Below are positions 1 through 8,155 of a stretch of 64,000 bases of DNA, piece after piece. Numbering within the stretch: the stretch's first letter is position 1; every line of letters begins with the position of its first letter. Both the position numbers and the translations under genes were made by a program. The DNA comes from Candidatus Intricatilinea gracilis (GTDB taxonomy: Bacteria; Pseudomonadota; Gammaproteobacteria; Burkholderiales; Burkholderiaceae_C). Below the pieces are notes generated by a model. That model did no database searches, was not told where the DNA came from, and saw only the letters and a program-made list of their open reading frames with translations. Location: assembly GCA_016702605.1 (NCBI GenBank), contig JADJDQ010000001.1:620001-684000 (forward strand), written 5' to 3'.

Positions 1-102
1 TGCGGGTTTCGCGCCTCCGGGGTGATTTGTCTTTGTCCCCGCGCAAGGCCTACTTCTGCGGGATATGCTTGCCCGCCCACTTCGATCTGACCAAACGACA
101 CC

Positions 103-729
103 ATGAAGCTCTACGTTCCGACGATCCTGGCCCTGGGACTTGCCGCACTGCTTTCGACTGCATCGGCCAACGAGACCAAGCCCGAGGCCAAGGTTGACCC
201 GGCGCGTGGTGCCGAACTGTCCGCCACCATCTGCGGCGCCTGCCACACCAACGACGGCAGCCGCGGCGTGCCGGCCAATCCGATCCTGCAAGGCCAGCAT
301 CCCGAATACCTCGTCAAACAACTCGGCGAGTTCAAGAGTGACCAGCGTGCCAGCGCGATCATGAAGGGTTTCGCCTCGATGCTGTCGGACGCTGACATGA
401 AGAGTGTGGCCGCTTTCTATTCGAGCAAGCAGCCTGCAGCCGGCGCCGCACGCGACAAGGACCTGGTCCGGCTGGGTGAGAAGATCTACCGCGGTGGCAT
501 TGCCGATCGCAGCATCCCGGCCTGTGCCGGCTGCCACAGCCCGACCGGCATGGGCATCCCGGCCCAGTACCCGCGTGTGGCCGGCCAACATGCCGACTAC
601 ACCGAAGCACAACTCAAGGCCTTCCGCGACGGCATCCGCAAGAACAGCGCGCAGATGACCGGTGTGGCCGCCAAGCTCAACGACCGCGAGATCAAGGCGG
701 TGGCCGACTACATGGCCGGCCTGAACTGA
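103..729 (+). CDS. Di-haem cytochrome c (cytochrome c4-like)
   Basis: A 208-residue periplasmic electron carrier. Residues 1-22 form a signal peptide ending in an Ala-rich cleavage site. Two haem attachment motifs are visible, CGACH at about 44-48 and CAGCH at about 141-145, one in each half, which is the duplicated-fold layout of cytochrome c4. Met-containing loops after each motif (MKGF..M and QMTGV) could supply the distal ligands. c4 proteins usually pass electrons from the bc1 complex to terminal oxidases; that role is family knowledge. No clear Shine-Dalgarno precedes the ATG. A strong hairpin follows the stop, so the gene is probably monocistronic. Confidence 0.9.
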   Translation: MKLYVPTILALGLAALLSTASANETKPEAKVDPARGAELSATICGACHTNDGSRGVPANPILQGQHPEYLVKQLGEFKSDQRASAIMKGFASMLSDADMKSVAAFYSSKQPAAGAARDKDLVRLGEKIYRGGIADRSIPACAGCHSPTGMGIPAQYPRVAGQHADYTEAQLKAFRDGIRKNSAQMTGVAAKLNDREIKAVADYMAGLN

Positions 730-770
730 TCTGGTCCTGTCTGCGACGGCTTCGGTCGTCGCCCCCCAGC

Positions 771-793
771 AAAGCCGGCCGCGAGCCGGCTTT
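771..793 (+). terminator. Hairpin terminator after the cytochrome gene
   Basis: AAAGCCGGC (771-779) and GCCGGCTTT (785-793) pair perfectly over nine bases around a 5-base loop, followed by a short T-rich stretch. It lies 42 bases after the cytochrome stop and before the next gene, as expected for an intrinsic terminator. Confidence 0.75.
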
Positions 794-957
794 GTCGTTT
801 CTGGTCGGCCAGGGTGCCGAAGGACACGCCGCATCGACCGGCTTTTCCGGCTTTTGCATTGCCGGGACGCGCCTGCACGACGACTCTTGCAAACACTGGA
901 CAAGCACTTGCCGAAGTGCCGAAACCAGCCGATATGCTTGTGCAACCAGGAGCCGAC

Positions 958-1398
958 ATGCCGCATATCCAGCGCAACCGTCAGGGGGACATCACGAGCC
1001 TGCATCGCGACGCGGTGCCTGGCGGCGAGTACCTGCCCGACGAACACCCCGAGGTGCAGGCCTTTGTCGGCCGACCCGCTGCGCCGGTCGACGCGACCGC
1101 TGCGCTTTTTGCCAGCCTGGACAGCGACGTCATCCGTGTCATCGAGGATCTGGTCGACGTGCTGGTGGCGCGCAACGTCATCCGTATCACCGACCTGCCG
1201 GCCGAAGCGCAGCTGAAGCTGTTCGACCGCAAGAGTTTTCGCGAAGGCGTCAAACGCAGCAGCCTGCAGTTGTTCGCCACCAGCACGGGGTTCGACATCG
1301 ACAGCGGCGTGGTGCCCACCGGCGCTTTCGCCGCCCCCCCGCCGACGGGCGCCGTCAATCACCGCGGCCTGCGCGCCAGCGACGACGACGTGCTCTGA
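958..1398 (+). CDS. Conserved hypothetical protein, 146 aa
   Basis: Small soluble protein beginning MPHIQRNRQGDI. The reading frame stays open back to 814, but the ATG at 958 has AGGAG (948-952) five bases upstream, so 958 is the chosen start. The N-terminal pattern (hydrophobic-Ile-Gln-Arg-Asn...Gly-Asp-Ile) followed by LPDEHPEVQAFVG resembles small proteobacterial proteins often loosely labelled 'tryptophan synthase subunit beta-like'; that label implies no enzymatic function. The middle (about 45-100) looks helical and the tail is Pro/Ala-rich. No signal peptide or membrane segment is seen. Function unknown. Confidence 0.7.
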   Translation: MPHIQRNRQGDITSLHRDAVPGGEYLPDEHPEVQAFVGRPAAPVDATAALFASLDSDVIRVIEDLVDVLVARNVIRITDLPAEAQLKLFDRKSFREGVKRSSLQLFATSTGFDIDSGVVPTGAFAAPPPTGAVNHRGLRASDDDVL

Positions 1399-1407
1399 AT
1401 CTTGCAG

Positions 1408-1449
1408 CGGCTCCGCCAGCCCAGGGCTTGGCCTGGGCCGGCGGAGCCG
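1408..1449 (+). terminator. Long GC-rich hairpin, probable terminator
   Basis: CGGCTCCGCC (1408-1417) pairs with GGCGGAGCCG (1440-1449). After one A/C mismatch the stem continues with GCCCAGG (1419-1425) against CCTGGGC (1432-1438), with a 6-base loop. There is no U-tract, so it may terminate weakly or protect the 3' end of the upstream mRNA. Confidence 0.55.
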
Positions 1450-1610
1450 GGCTACCTCACGCAGGTAAAGGTGGTGGCTAGCGGTCTCCAAAGGCGCTGC
1501 CCGGCACGGATTGCGCACGACTGTAAGAATCGGCCGGGTTCAGGCGACCCAGTCAGGCACATCCCTGCCGACGACTGCGTTCGGTCGCCGTGCCACTGGA
1601 GCCTGATTCG

Positions 1611-2636
1611 ATGACCATCCACCGCGCCCCCCCCGTAGACCGCCACACCAGCGGCCTGAATCACCCCCACCCCAGCGAGATCACGCCGCAGGCCGAGTAT
1701 GCCGAACGGCGCGCCTGGCTGGCCAGGTCCGGCCTGGCGGGCGCCGGGTTGCTGGCGGCGAGCGCTTTGCCCGGGCTGATGAGGTCGGCGCAGGCCCAGG
1801 CTCCCGCCCGGCCGGGCAAACTCGCCGCGCTGGCCGGCAGTCGCAGCAACGTGGCCGGCGCGCTGGTGATGGAAAAACCCACCGCCTACACCGATGCCAC
1901 GACCTACAACAATTTCTACGAGTTCGGCACCGACAAGTCCGACCCGGCGCGCAATGCCGGCAAGCTGATCACCCGGCCCTGGTCGGTGGCTGTCGAAGGT
2001 GAAGTGAAGAAGCCACGCAGCTTCGACCTCGACGAACTGCTCAAGCTGGCGCCGATGGAAGACCGCATCTACCGCCTGCGCTGCGTCGAAGGCTGGAGCA
2101 TGGTGATCCCCTGGGTGGGCTGGTCACTGGCCGAGTTGATCAAGAAGGTCGAACCCACCGGCAACGCCAAGTACGTCGAGTTCGTGACGCTGGCCGACCC
2201 GAAACAGATGCCCTTCGTCGGCTCGCGCGTGCTCGACTGGCCGTATGTGGAAGGCCTGCGCCTGGACGAGGCCATGCACCCGCTCACGCTGCTGGCCTTC
2301 GGCATGTATGGCGAGGTGCTGCCCAATCAGAACGGCGCGCCGCTGCGCCTGGCGGTGCCCTGGAAATACGGCTTCAAGAGCGCCAAGTCTCTCGTCAAGA
2401 TCCGCTTCGTCGAAAAACAGCCACCCACCGCCTGGGTCAAGGCCGCGGCGCAGGAGTACGGCTTTTATTCGAATGTGAACCCCAACGTCGACCACCCACG
2501 CTGGAGCCAGGCCACCGAACGCCGCATTGGCGAAGACGGACTGTTCACCAGGAAGCGCCCGACGTTGATGTTCAACGGCTACGAAGCCCAGGTCGGGCAG
2601 ATGTATGCAGGGCTCGACCTGAAGAAGAACTACTGA
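1611..2636 (+). CDS. msrP: Protein-methionine-sulfoxide reductase catalytic subunit MsrP
   Basis: Periplasmic molybdopterin enzyme (formerly YedY) that repairs oxidised methionines in envelope proteins. The N-terminus carries a Tat-type signal: the Arg pair at 33-34 is followed by a hydrophobic stretch and an AQAQ-A cleavage region. Cys at about 158, in the segment RLRCVEGWSM, matches the molybdenum-ligating cysteine of the sulfite-oxidase fold. The ATG at 1611 is preferred over one at 1590 because GGAG (1598-1601) precedes it by nine bases. At 341 residues it is of family length. It is followed by its membrane partner msrQ, 88 bases downstream, so the pair is probably an operon. Confidence 0.95.
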   Translation: MTIHRAPPVDRHTSGLNHPHPSEITPQAEYAERRAWLARSGLAGAGLLAASALPGLMRSAQAQAPARPGKLAALAGSRSNVAGALVMEKPTAYTDATTYNNFYEFGTDKSDPARNAGKLITRPWSVAVEGEVKKPRSFDLDELLKLAPMEDRIYRLRCVEGWSMVIPWVGWSLAELIKKVEPTGNAKYVEFVTLADPKQMPFVGSRVLDWPYVEGLRLDEAMHPLTLLAFGMYGEVLPNQNGAPLRLAVPWKYGFKSAKSLVKIRFVEKQPPTAWVKAAAQEYGFYSNVNPNVDHPRWSQATERRIGEDGLFTRKRPTLMFNGYEAQVGQMYAGLDLKKNY

Positions 2637-2724
2637 CCATCTCCACACCTCCCGCCGCCTGACGGCCACCGTCGCGCGCCTTGACCGGCAGCGCGTCCTC
2701 GACCCTTTTTCGCCCCCTCACCCC

Positions 2725-3438
2725 ATGACCACCGCCAGCGCGCCGACTCGGCCGCCGTCCCCGCAGCCCACTCCGGGCGTGACCGTGACACTCAGGCAAC
2801 GCATCGGCCGCTGGCTCGGCCATCGGGCGGCCAAACCGGTGGTGTTCATCTTGTGTCTGCTGCCGCTGCTCTGGCTGGTGTGGGGCGCGGTGATGAACAC
2901 GCTGGGCGCCAACCCGGCCGAAGCCATCCTGCGCGGCACGGGGTTGTGGACACTGCGTCTGTTGTGTCTGGTGCTGCTGGTCACACCCCTGCGCCAGGCC
3001 ACCGGCTGGGCAGCGCTGGCGCGCTGGCGGCGCATGCTGGGGCTGTACGTGTTTTTCTACGCCAGCCTGCATTTCCTGTCTTATGCCTGGCTGGACATGG
3101 GTTTCGACCTCGACGCCATCGTGCGTGACCTGCCCAAACGCCCGTTCGCGCTGGTCGGATTCGTCGCGTTCGTGATGCTGATCCCGTTGGCGGCCACCTC
3201 GTTCAACCGCGCCATTCGTTGGCTCGGTGCGCCGCGCTGGCAGATGTTGCACAAGCTGGTTTATGTCATCGCCGTACTGGCGGTATTGCACTTCTTGTGG
3301 ATACGGTCGAGCAAACATCGGTACGGCGACGTGGTGCTCTACGGCGGCATCTTGGCGCTGCTGCTGGCGGCCAGGCTGGGCAGCTTGCGGGCATGGATCG
3401 CCAAACAGCGCGAGCGGCTGGCCGGCACCAAGGCCTGA
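2725..3438 (+). CDS. msrQ: Haem-binding membrane subunit MsrQ
   Basis: Integral membrane b-type cytochrome (formerly YedZ) that passes quinol-pool electrons to MsrP. The 237-residue sequence has about six hydrophobic helices after a short Pro-rich cytoplasmic N-terminus. Histidines typical of the ferric-reductase-like transmembrane fold are visible in YASLHFLSY and in the MLHKLVY...VLHFLW segment. It lies directly after msrP, as in other proteobacteria. The Ala/Pro-rich first 25 residues are slightly longer than usual, so a later start cannot be excluded. Confidence 0.93.
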   Translation: MTTASAPTRPPSPQPTPGVTVTLRQRIGRWLGHRAAKPVVFILCLLPLLWLVWGAVMNTLGANPAEAILRGTGLWTLRLLCLVLLVTPLRQATGWAALARWRRMLGLYVFFYASLHFLSYAWLDMGFDLDAIVRDLPKRPFALVGFVAFVMLIPLAATSFNRAIRWLGAPRWQMLHKLVYVIAVLAVLHFLWIRSSKHRYGDVVLYGGILALLLAARLGSLRAWIAKQRERLAGTKA

Positions 3439-3579
3439 ACGTCGGTTCAGCTTGACGGCAGGCTGACGTGCACCCTGCACGACCGGCGCGACAAGGCAAA
3501 GCGCCCACCCCTTTTGAGGGATGCAGCGCGCTAGGTGTGAACCCTAGGATGACACCACGCCAGCCACGGGACACCTGCC

Positions 3580-4125
3580 ATGACCGCCAGTCACACCGCC
3601 ACGACCTCGATCTACCCGGCCCGCCGCCTCGGCATGCCGGCGCAGGCCACGAGCGGCGCGCGACAGGGCGGCGCAACACGGGCTGACACCCTGGCCGACA
3701 GCGCCGCACGCCAGGGCCGGCAGGCCTTGCTCGACGCCGCCTTGTTCAGCGCCAGCAACGAACTGTGGGACGAGTCGTGCTGGCACCTGCATCGTTACGC
3801 CCAGCTGCTGCTACGTGACCCGCTCGACGCCAGCCGGCTCGACGCACTGTGTGCATTGGCCAGGCAGACCGTGCGTTTGCGCCAGTGCCTGCGCGAGGCG
3901 GCCGATGTCGACCAGGCTCTTACCCGCCGGCTGGCCGAACTGGCGCGTGACCTGTGTTTCGAGGTGGTGCGCCAACTCGCCAGCGTGGCCGATCTGGGCC
4001 ATCACCTGTCGACGCTGCTGGCCGTGGCCGAGGTGCTCGACAGCCTGGGCGACCGCGACGACGCCCACGCCATGCGCCAGCAGGCCTTGCACGGCTTGCA
4101 AGGCCTGGCGCTCAAACGCGCCTGA
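3580..4125 (+). CDS. Hypothetical helical protein, 181 aa
   Basis: I do not recognise this protein. After an Ala/Thr-rich, probably disordered N-terminus (1-45) it is almost continuous amphipathic helix, rich in Leu, Ala, Arg and Asp, with TPR-like spacing (LLRDPLDASRLDALCALA, then LLAVAEVLDSLGDRDDAHAM). No signal peptide or membrane helix is seen. GC and codon use match the neighbours. It faces the convergent Sel1-repeat gene, with only 58 bases between the two stops. Confidence 0.6.
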   Translation: MTASHTATTSIYPARRLGMPAQATSGARQGGATRADTLADSAARQGRQALLDAALFSASNELWDESCWHLHRYAQLLLRDPLDASRLDALCALARQTVRLRQCLREAADVDQALTRRLAELARDLCFEVVRQLASVADLGHHLSTLLAVAEVLDSLGDRDDAHAMRQQALHGLQGLALKRA

Positions 4126-4183
4126 GTTCTGAGACAACCGAGGGTGATGCCAGACCAGCCGCTCGGCGGGTCGAGTGATGGCC

Positions 4184-4975
4184 TCAGGGCGACGAGGCAG
4201 GTGGTGCTGGCGCCAAGGCCGAGGCAGATCCGGGGCGATCGGCGCGGGTTTGTTCGTCGGCCAAGTCTTTGGCCGCCTCGTCGGCCATCTGCCTGGCCAT
4301 GACCCGCGCCTTGGCTTCGGCGGCCACGTCACCGTTGCGGCCGGCCATCTCGTACCAGTAGTGGGCCAGCCGGGCGTCGGCAGTCAGGCCCAGGCCGTGT
4401 TCGTACATCGACGCCAGCAGGTACTGCGCCGCTTCGTCGCCGGCAGTGGCGGCCTGGCGATACCAGCTTGCGGCCGTGGCGGCATCAGCCGTCACACCGC
4501 GGCCGAGGTAATACGCCGTCGCCACCTCGACCTGGGCGTCGATGCTGCCGGCCTCGGCGGCGCGGTGGTACCAGGCGAGCGCCCGTGCCGGGTCGGGGCG
4601 GCCGAGCCGGCTGCCGTCGTACAGCTGACCGAGCGTGAACTGGGCGGTGACCAGGCCGGCGCTGGCCGCTTGTTCGAGCAGCCTCACGGCGCGCGCCATG
4701 TCGGGTTGCGGCAACTCGCCGCGCAAGTGCATCACCGCCAGGTTGTACTGGGCGACCGCGTCACCGGCACGTGCCAGACGCTCGAAGGCACGGCGAGCGG
4801 CACCAAGGCGTTGCGCGTCGTAGTCGCGCAACGCCGCCTGCAAGGCGGGTGACGGTGCCGCCCCCACACGCGCGGACGTGTCGGCCAGCGCGGACGCGGC
4901 GAAACCGAGGCTCAGCCCGGCCAGGGCAACGACCAGAACACCTGTCAGCCAGGCTCGGGAGTGGGGCGATGTCAT
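4184..4975 (-). CDS. Sel1-like repeat (SLR) secreted protein
   Basis: Periplasmic or exported solenoid protein of 263 residues. The first ~30 residues are a signal peptide (hydrophobic core VLVVALAGLSLGFAASALA). The body consists of tandem ~36-residue Sel1/TPR-like repeats with the recurring pattern A-x-Y-x-L-G-x-x-Y-x-x-G, for instance AQFTLGQLYDGSRLG, AQVEVATAYYLGRG and AQYLLASMYEHGLG. Such proteins usually scaffold protein-protein contacts; the partner is unknown. The frame is open upstream to 5125, but the ATG at 4975 places the signal peptide at the N-terminus. It is divergent from lipB. Confidence 0.8.
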   Translation of the reverse strand: MTSPHSRAWLTGVLVVALAGLSLGFAASALADTSARVGAAPSPALQAALRDYDAQRLGAARRAFERLARAGDAVAQYNLAVMHLRGELPQPDMARAVRLLEQAASAGLVTAQFTLGQLYDGSRLGRPDPARALAWYHRAAEAGSIDAQVEVATAYYLGRGVTADAATAASWYRQAATAGDEAAQYLLASMYEHGLGLTADARLAHYWYEMAGRNGDVAAEAKARVMARQMADEAAKDLADEQTRADRPGSASALAPAPPASSP

Positions 4976-5109
4976 GCCGGCACGATACGCGAAGCGGCTC
5001 GGCAGCGCCGCGGCAGGGCAAAACGTCCGGCCGGCCAGCAAGCTGCGCAGGCAACCCGCCGCAGTGCCGCGCGCCATCGACAATCCGCCGCTTGCCAACG
5101 AGGCCACCG

Positions 5110-5778
5110 ATGTTGATCCGACCACTGGGCCGCCAGCCCTATCTGCCCATCTTCGATGCCATGCGTGCCTTCAGCGACGCCCGCACGGCCGACACACCCG
5201 ACGAGTTGTGGGTCTGCGAACACGACCCGGTCTACACCCAGGGCCTGGCCGGCAAGGCCGACCACGTGCTGGCGCCCGGCGATGTGCCGGTGGTGGCCAC
5301 CAACCGCGGCGGCCAGGTCACGTACCACGGCCCCGGCCAGGTGGTGGTCTACCCCCTGCTGGACCTGCAGCGCCTGGGCATCTACGTCAAGGAATACGTC
5401 TACCGGCTCGAGGAGGCAGTGATCCGCACTCTGGGCGGGTTTGCCATCACCGGCCACCGCGTGGCGGGGGCGCCGGGCATCTATGTGCGCCTGGACAATC
5501 CGCACGACCATGCCGCACTCACCGGGCCGGTCGATCCGCACGATCCGTTCCGTGGTCTGGGCAAGGTGGCGGCGCTGGGTATCAAGGTGAGCAGACACTG
5601 CACCTACCACGGCGTGGCGCTCAATGTGGCCATGGACCTGACGCCCTACTCGCGCATCAACCCCTGTGGCTACGCCGGGCTGGCCACAGTCGACTTGGCT
5701 ACACTCGGCGCCCCTGTCGCCTGGGGTGATGTTGCCGATCGGCTGGCAGGCCATCTCGATGCCCTGCTGAGCCGCTAA
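5110..5778 (+). CDS. lipB: Octanoyl-[acyl-carrier-protein] transferase LipB
   Basis: Transfers octanoate from ACP to the lipoyl domains of 2-oxoacid dehydrogenases and the glycine cleavage H protein, the first step of lipoate synthesis. The 222-residue protein shows the family signature RGGQVTYHGPGQ (66-77), the catalytic lysine in GIKV (about K159) and the acyl-thioester cysteine in INPCGY (about C186). The ATG at 5110 gives the canonical N-terminus MLIRPLG; the longer open frame upstream is not conserved in character. lipA follows 3 bases after the stop, so the two genes are surely co-transcribed. Confidence 0.96.
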   Translation: MLIRPLGRQPYLPIFDAMRAFSDARTADTPDELWVCEHDPVYTQGLAGKADHVLAPGDVPVVATNRGGQVTYHGPGQVVVYPLLDLQRLGIYVKEYVYRLEEAVIRTLGGFAITGHRVAGAPGIYVRLDNPHDHAALTGPVDPHDPFRGLGKVAALGIKVSRHCTYHGVALNVAMDLTPYSRINPCGYAGLATVDLATLGAPVAWGDVADRLAGHLDALLSR

Positions 5779-5781
5779 GAC

Positions 5782-6801
5782 ATGTCCGACACCACCACCA
5801 CACCCAGCTCGACCGAGCCGACGCCCCAGACCTCGGCGACCGCTGCCACGCCGGCCTACGACGCAAGCGCCAAACAAAAGGCCCAGGCCAAGACCTCGCG
5901 TATCCCCATCAAGGTGGTGCAGGCCGAAACCCTCAAGAAGCCCGACTGGATCCGTGTGAAGGCGGGCAGCCCGACGACACGTTTCTACGAGATCAAGAAC
6001 ATCCTGCGCGAGCACAAGCTGCACACGGTGTGTGAAGAGGCGAGCTGCCCCAACATCGGCGAGTGTTTCGGCCACGGCACGGCCACCTTCATGATCATGG
6101 GTGACAAGTGCACGCGCCGCTGCCCGTTTTGCGACGTGGGCCATGGCCGCCCCGATCCACTGGACGCGAACGAACCCGCCAGCCTGGCCAAGACCATCGC
6201 GGCGCTCAAGCTCAAGTACGTGGTGATCACCAGCGTCGACCGCGACGACCTGCGTGACGGCGGCGCCGGCCACTTCGTCGAGTGCATCCGCCAGGTGCGT
6301 GAACAGTCACCGGCCACACGCATCGAGATCCTGGTGCCCGACTTCCGGGGGCGCGACGACCGTGCGCTGGAGATCCTCAAGGCCGCCCCGCCCGACGTGA
6401 TGAACCACAACCTCGAGACCGCGCCGCGTCTGTACAAGGAAGCGCGCCCAGGCAGCGACTACGCCTTCAGCCTGAATCTGCTCAAGAAGTTCAAGGCCCT
6501 GCACCCCGAGGTGCCGACCAAGAGTGGCCTGATGGTCGGCCTGGGCGAGACCGACGACGAGATCCTCGAGGTGATGCGCGACATGCGCGCCCACGACATC
6601 GACATGCTCACCGTCGGCCAGTACCTCGCGCCCAGCGGCCACCACCTGCCGGTGCGGCGTTACGTGCATCCGGACACCTTCAAGATGTTCGAGCGCGAGG
6701 CCGCAGCCATGGGTTTCACCCACGCCGCCATCGGTGCGCTGGTGCGCTCCAGCTACCACGCCGACAAACAAGCGGCCGGTGCCGGTGTGACGATGGAGTG
6801 A
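5782..6801 (+). CDS. lipA: Lipoyl synthase LipA
   Basis: Radical-SAM enzyme that inserts two sulfur atoms into the octanoyl chain. The auxiliary cluster cysteines lie in CEEASCPNIGEC (84, 89, 95) and the radical SAM CxxxCxxC in CTRRCPFC (110, 114, 117). The C-terminal ALVRSSYHA carries the conserved serine that ligates the auxiliary cluster. The first ~45 residues are a Thr/Pro/Ala-rich extension before the conserved core, as in other Burkholderiales. It is 3 bases after lipB and overlaps the next gene by 4 bases (GTGA). Confidence 0.97.
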   Translation: MSDTTTTPSSTEPTPQTSATAATPAYDASAKQKAQAKTSRIPIKVVQAETLKKPDWIRVKAGSPTTRFYEIKNILREHKLHTVCEEASCPNIGECFGHGTATFMIMGDKCTRRCPFCDVGHGRPDPLDANEPASLAKTIAALKLKYVVITSVDRDDLRDGGAGHFVECIRQVREQSPATRIEILVPDFRGRDDRALEILKAAPPDVMNHNLETAPRLYKEARPGSDYAFSLNLLKKFKALHPEVPTKSGLMVGLGETDDEILEVMRDMRAHDIDMLTVGQYLAPSGHHLPVRRYVHPDTFKMFEREAAAMGFTHAAIGALVRSSYHADKQAAGAGVTME

Positions 6802-7214
6802 GCGACGGCTCGTCGCTTCTCACGACACCAACCACCCCACCGGGCGGCCCGATGAACCCGCTGATTGCTGCAGCCATCGAGGAAGCCGAGGCCCTGGTGG
6901 CCACACGCGGGTGGCAGTTGCCCGGCGACGCCACGGTACGAGAAGCCGAACTGGTGCTCGACCTCACCCACGCACACTGGCCACCACCGGCGCTGCTTGT
7001 CGACGCCGACGGCGCCATCACGCTCGAGTGGGATGTCGGCACACGCGGCTGGGTCGAGTTGCGTGTGAACGGCAGTGGGCAGCTGAGCCACAGCGCAGTC
7101 ATCGAGGGTGACGACTACGCCCAAAGTGAAGATTTCACCGACCCGGCACTTGCCGGGCGCCTGCCCGATTGGGCCGCCGAGGTGCTGCGCCGCCTGTACC
7201 TGCCTTTGCAGTGA
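6798..7214 (+). CDS. Conserved hypothetical protein, 138 aa
   Basis: Unrecognised soluble, acidic protein translationally coupled to lipA. A GTG start at 6798 overlaps the lipA stop, while an in-frame ATG at 6852 begins MNPLIAAAIEEAEAL and would give 120 residues; the ATG form looks more like a natural N-terminus. The sequence alternates short strands and helices (TLEWDVGTRGWVELRV, GQLSHSAVIEGDDYAQ), suggesting a small alpha/beta fold. No motif suggests a role in lipoylation beyond its position at the end of the lip operon. Confidence 0.6.
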   Translation: MSDGSSLLTTPTTPPGGPMNPLIAAAIEEAEALVATRGWQLPGDATVREAELVLDLTHAHWPPPALLVDADGAITLEWDVGTRGWVELRVNGSGQLSHSAVIEGDDYAQSEDFTDPALAGRLPDWAAEVLRRLYLPLQ

Positions 7215-7310
7215 CACCGGCCGCTCACAGCCGACGGTCCGCCGGTCCGGGGTCGAGGCGGGACAGTGTGGGGTGAAGCGCCGGTGTGCCGCGTCACCCC
7301 CAGCGGTCGC

Positions 7311-7877
7311 TCAGTTGCGGTAACCGCTTTCCTTGGCGTTGTGGATGATCCAGATGAGGTTGCCACCACTCATGTCGCCCAGTGAACCGCCGGCAAAGAT
7401 GAGCCGGCCCTGGCCCTTGAAGACCATCTCGAAACGATGCCGGTCGGAGCCGAAGTAGAACGGGATCCAGGCCTTGCCGGTCACGTAGGCGCCCTGGTCG
7501 GTAGGCTGGCCGGCGATGTCGGTCACCTCCTTCATGCCCATGCCGATCTCGAGCTTGTTGAACTTGCTGCCCGGCGCTGGTTTGCCGGTGATTTCACCTT
7601 CCCAGTTGGCACGACCCTTGACCTTCTGCCCGCTGCCGGCCTCGACCTTGGATGAATCGATCACTTCACCCTTCTCGTTCATGCCCGGCTTGACCTTGGC
7701 CGATGGTGTGGGTGCAGGCGCTGGAGCCGGTGCCGTGGCGGGTTTGGCCGACGACCCGGCAGACGGTTTGGCCGGCGCGGCGTCGTCCTGCTTGGCACCC
7801 AGGGTGACACAACCGGTGCTCAGGGCGGCCAGCGCACAGACGGCGACCAGGGTAAGTTGTTGGGGAATCGTCTTCAC
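7311..7877 (-). CDS. Lipoprotein with SmpA/BamE-like C-terminal domain
   Basis: Outer-membrane-type lipoprotein of about 188 residues. The GTG at 7877 (AAAGGA just upstream) gives a short signal peptide ending in the lipobox LSTGC. An Ala/Pro/Lys-rich linker follows, then a C-terminal domain beginning KLEIGMGMKEVTDIAGQPTDQG, whose GM..V....G.P pattern is typical of SmpA/OmlA/BamE-like folds, then IPFYFGSDRHRFEMVFKGQGRLIF. The exact family is uncertain. The gene is monocistronic, between two plus-strand genes and divergent from gatB. Confidence 0.72.
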   Translation of the reverse strand: MKTIPQQLTLVAVCALAALSTGCVTLGAKQDDAAPAKPSAGSSAKPATAPAPAPAPTPSAKVKPGMNEKGEVIDSSKVEAGSGQKVKGRANWEGEITGKPAPGSKFNKLEIGMGMKEVTDIAGQPTDQGAYVTGKAWIPFYFGSDRHRFEMVFKGQGRLIFAGGSLGDMSGGNLIWIIHNAKESGYRN

Positions 7878-8155
7878 TCTCGTCCTTTCGACAGGGTTCA
7901 CAAGCCGCAGGCGGCGCCGCGGAGCCCACTCGGGCAAGACCGCCGAGTCGCCCGCCGCGCGCTGCGAGGGCGCCATGGCCGACATCGGCGGCGAATGCTC
8001 GCACAGCTCCCCTGGCACCTGACCGGGCTGGCGTGATCTAGTGCACACCGGCGGCAGGTGACCAGGCGATCGCGCTGCCCCGGCTGATCTGGATCTATCG
8101 CTTAGCATCGACCCCCGCTCACCGGCCACCGCGGCATCAACGCCTTTTGTTCACC

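Noticed and set aside
4976..6273. 433-codon minus-strand frame across lipB and lipA
   Set aside because: Both plus-strand genes are unambiguous enzymes; the antisense translation has no recognisable domain.
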